A DNA stretch of 6,339 bases, from positions 1 to 6,339 of the forward strand of contig WFMX01000293.1 in assembly GCA_015488875.1 (NCBI GenBank). The letters are read 5' to 3'. Below are positions 5,588 to 6,339 of the stretch, piece after piece. This stretch comes from Campylobacterota bacterium. Lineage in GTDB: Bacteria; Campylobacterota; Campylobacteria; Campylobacterales; Sulfurovaceae. Made by a program: the position numbers and the translations under genes. The notes below the pieces were generated by a model, which saw only the letters and a list, made by a program, of their open reading frames with translations, ran no database searches and was not told where the DNA came from. The stretch's first letter is position 1. Each line of letters opens with the position of its first letter.

Positions 5588-6339
5588 CTAAACCTCCTCT
5601 GCTATATCTACTATACTGTATGGTAATTTTTCACCTGCATACATCGGCACAACTCCACCATAGTTATCTGGCACTATGAACTCTCTCCTCTCTAATGTCA
5701 CTATCTTTTTGATGGGTTCAACACCGTATATATCTATCGCATTTGTAGAGACAAATTTTTGTAGATTGTCCATTGATGCACCGTTTTCATCAAAGAGTTG
5801 AACCAATCTCTGTAGTGCTATAGGGGCTGTAAACACCCCTGCAGCACAGCCACAAGACTCTTTTGCTTCTCTAGGGTGAGGTGCCGAATCACTACCAAAC
5901 ATCACCTTGGGGTGTGCCTCTAGTGCTACTCTCAATAGTGCCTCTCTATCTTCTGGTCTCTTGGCTATAGGCTTGCAAAAGAGATGTGGTTGTAGCATTC
6001 CACCTGCGACATCATCTAGCGTGATGAGGAGATGATGCAAAGTAATAGTAGCATATAGATTGTCAAACTTATCTAACGCTTCCACGCTCTGAGCTGTCGT
6101 GATATGCTCCATTATTATTGTAAGATTTGGAAAATTTGATGCCAGCTTCTCGTAGATAGGTACAAACTCCGCTTCTCTATCCATCACGAAACCATTGGTC
6201 TCTCCATGTATACATAGCGGTATACCCAAATCACTCATAGCCTCTAGCGTATCCCTAAGCTCTTCTACTTCAAATCCACTCACGCCACCGTCTGAATTGG
6301 TGGTGATACCTGCTGGATATAGCTTGATGGCTGTGATCT
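5588..6339 (-). CDS. pyrC: Dihydroorotase, type II (PyrC), 5' end outside the window
   Basis: PyrC closes N-carbamoyl-L-aspartate to dihydroorotate, the third step of UMP synthesis. About 249 codons are visible, against roughly 340-350 for the whole family member. The frame is open to the window edge: upstream of the GTG at 6281-6283 it encodes AIKLYPAGITTNSDGGV, which is conserved PyrC sequence, so that GTG is an internal valine and not the start. Visible metal and catalytic motifs are IHGE, EHITT and GSDSAPH, whose Asp is the catalytic base. RPEDREALL and KESCGCAAG are also typical of the E. coli-type enzyme. The N-terminal HxH pair and the carboxylated lysine lie beyond the window. It is the first visible gene of the operon, with its stop 3 nt before the carbonic anhydrase start. 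There is no sign of damage. Confidence 0.96.
   Translation of the reverse strand, partial: ITAIKLYPAGITTNSDGGVSGFEVEELRDTLEAMSDLGIPLCIHGETNGFVMDREAEFVPIYEKLASNFPNLTIIMEHITTAQSVEALDKFDNLYATITLHHLLITLDDVAGGMLQPHLFCKPIAKRPEDREALLRVALEAHPKVMFGSDSAPHPREAKESCGCAAGVFTAPIALQRLVQLFDENGASMDNLQKFVSTNAIDIYGVEPIKKIVTLERREFIVPDNYGGVVPMYAGEKLPYSIVDIAEEV
5593..5598 (-). promoter_or_regulatory. Strong Shine-Dalgarno of the carbonic anhydrase inside the end of pyrC
   Basis: On the minus strand AGGAGG lies 8 nt before the ATG at 5582-5584 and overlaps the last Glu-Glu-Val codons of pyrC. It is the strongest ribosome site in the window, which suggests that the carbonic anhydrase is translated more heavily than its neighbours. 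Confidence 0.75.

Noticed and set aside
6281..6283. GTG as the start of pyrC
   Set aside because: The frame stays open upstream to the window edge and encodes conserved PyrC residues (KLYPAG, TNSDGG), so this GTG is an internal valine.

Overview
All supported genes lie on the minus strand, so the window reads biologically from 6339 down to 1. Base composition is moderately AT-rich (roughly 40% GC by eye), with heavy use of ATA, CTA and AGA-type codons, very short gene spacing and core metabolic genes. The short class IV aminotransferase and the stand-alone 93-residue PpiC also fit. Together these suggest a free-living Campylobacterota (epsilonproteobacterial) genome of the Sulfurovum/Sulfurimonas kind. 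The assignment is inference from protein style and was not checked by search.

Right block (6339 to 2906). Five genes are packed head to tail: pyrC (type II dihydroorotase, start outside the window), a beta-class carbonic anhydrase, cysK (cysteine synthase A), a short class IV PLP-dependent aminotransferase/lyase (PabC-like), and an unnamed 152-residue protein whose core resembles the ClpXP adaptor SspB. Junctions are 3 nt apart, a 4-nt overlap, an 8-nt overlap and a 3-nt gap, so one operon with translational coupling is likely. The enzymes serve pyrimidine synthesis, bicarbonate supply, sulfide assimilation and probably folate (4-aminobenzoate) synthesis.

Middle gap (2612 to 2905, 294 bp). 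No credible gene lies here. It holds a GC-richer patch with two inverted repeats (2767-2800 and 2818-2862) that looks like the remnant of a mobile or repetitive element. Next comes a good extended -10 promoter (2654-2662), then a perfect tandem duplication of a 16-bp unit carrying a Shine-Dalgarno sequence and a TTG start codon (2609-2640).

Left block (2611 to 31). Three genes are joined by 4-nt ATGA overlaps: a GlcF/GlpC-type protein with two [4Fe-4S] motifs and two CCG domains, a PP-loop ATPase with a CxxC plus distal Cys pattern expected of an iron-sulfur tRNA thiolase, and a cytoplasmic parvulin PpiC. This appears to be a second operon driven from the promoter in the gap.

Most of the window is ordinary core genome. 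The points worth a second look are the SspB-like protein with an A8 tract at its C-terminus, the three-cysteine PP-loop protein, the duplicated RBS/TTG module and the inverted-repeat patch. No clearly new multi-gene system is visible.
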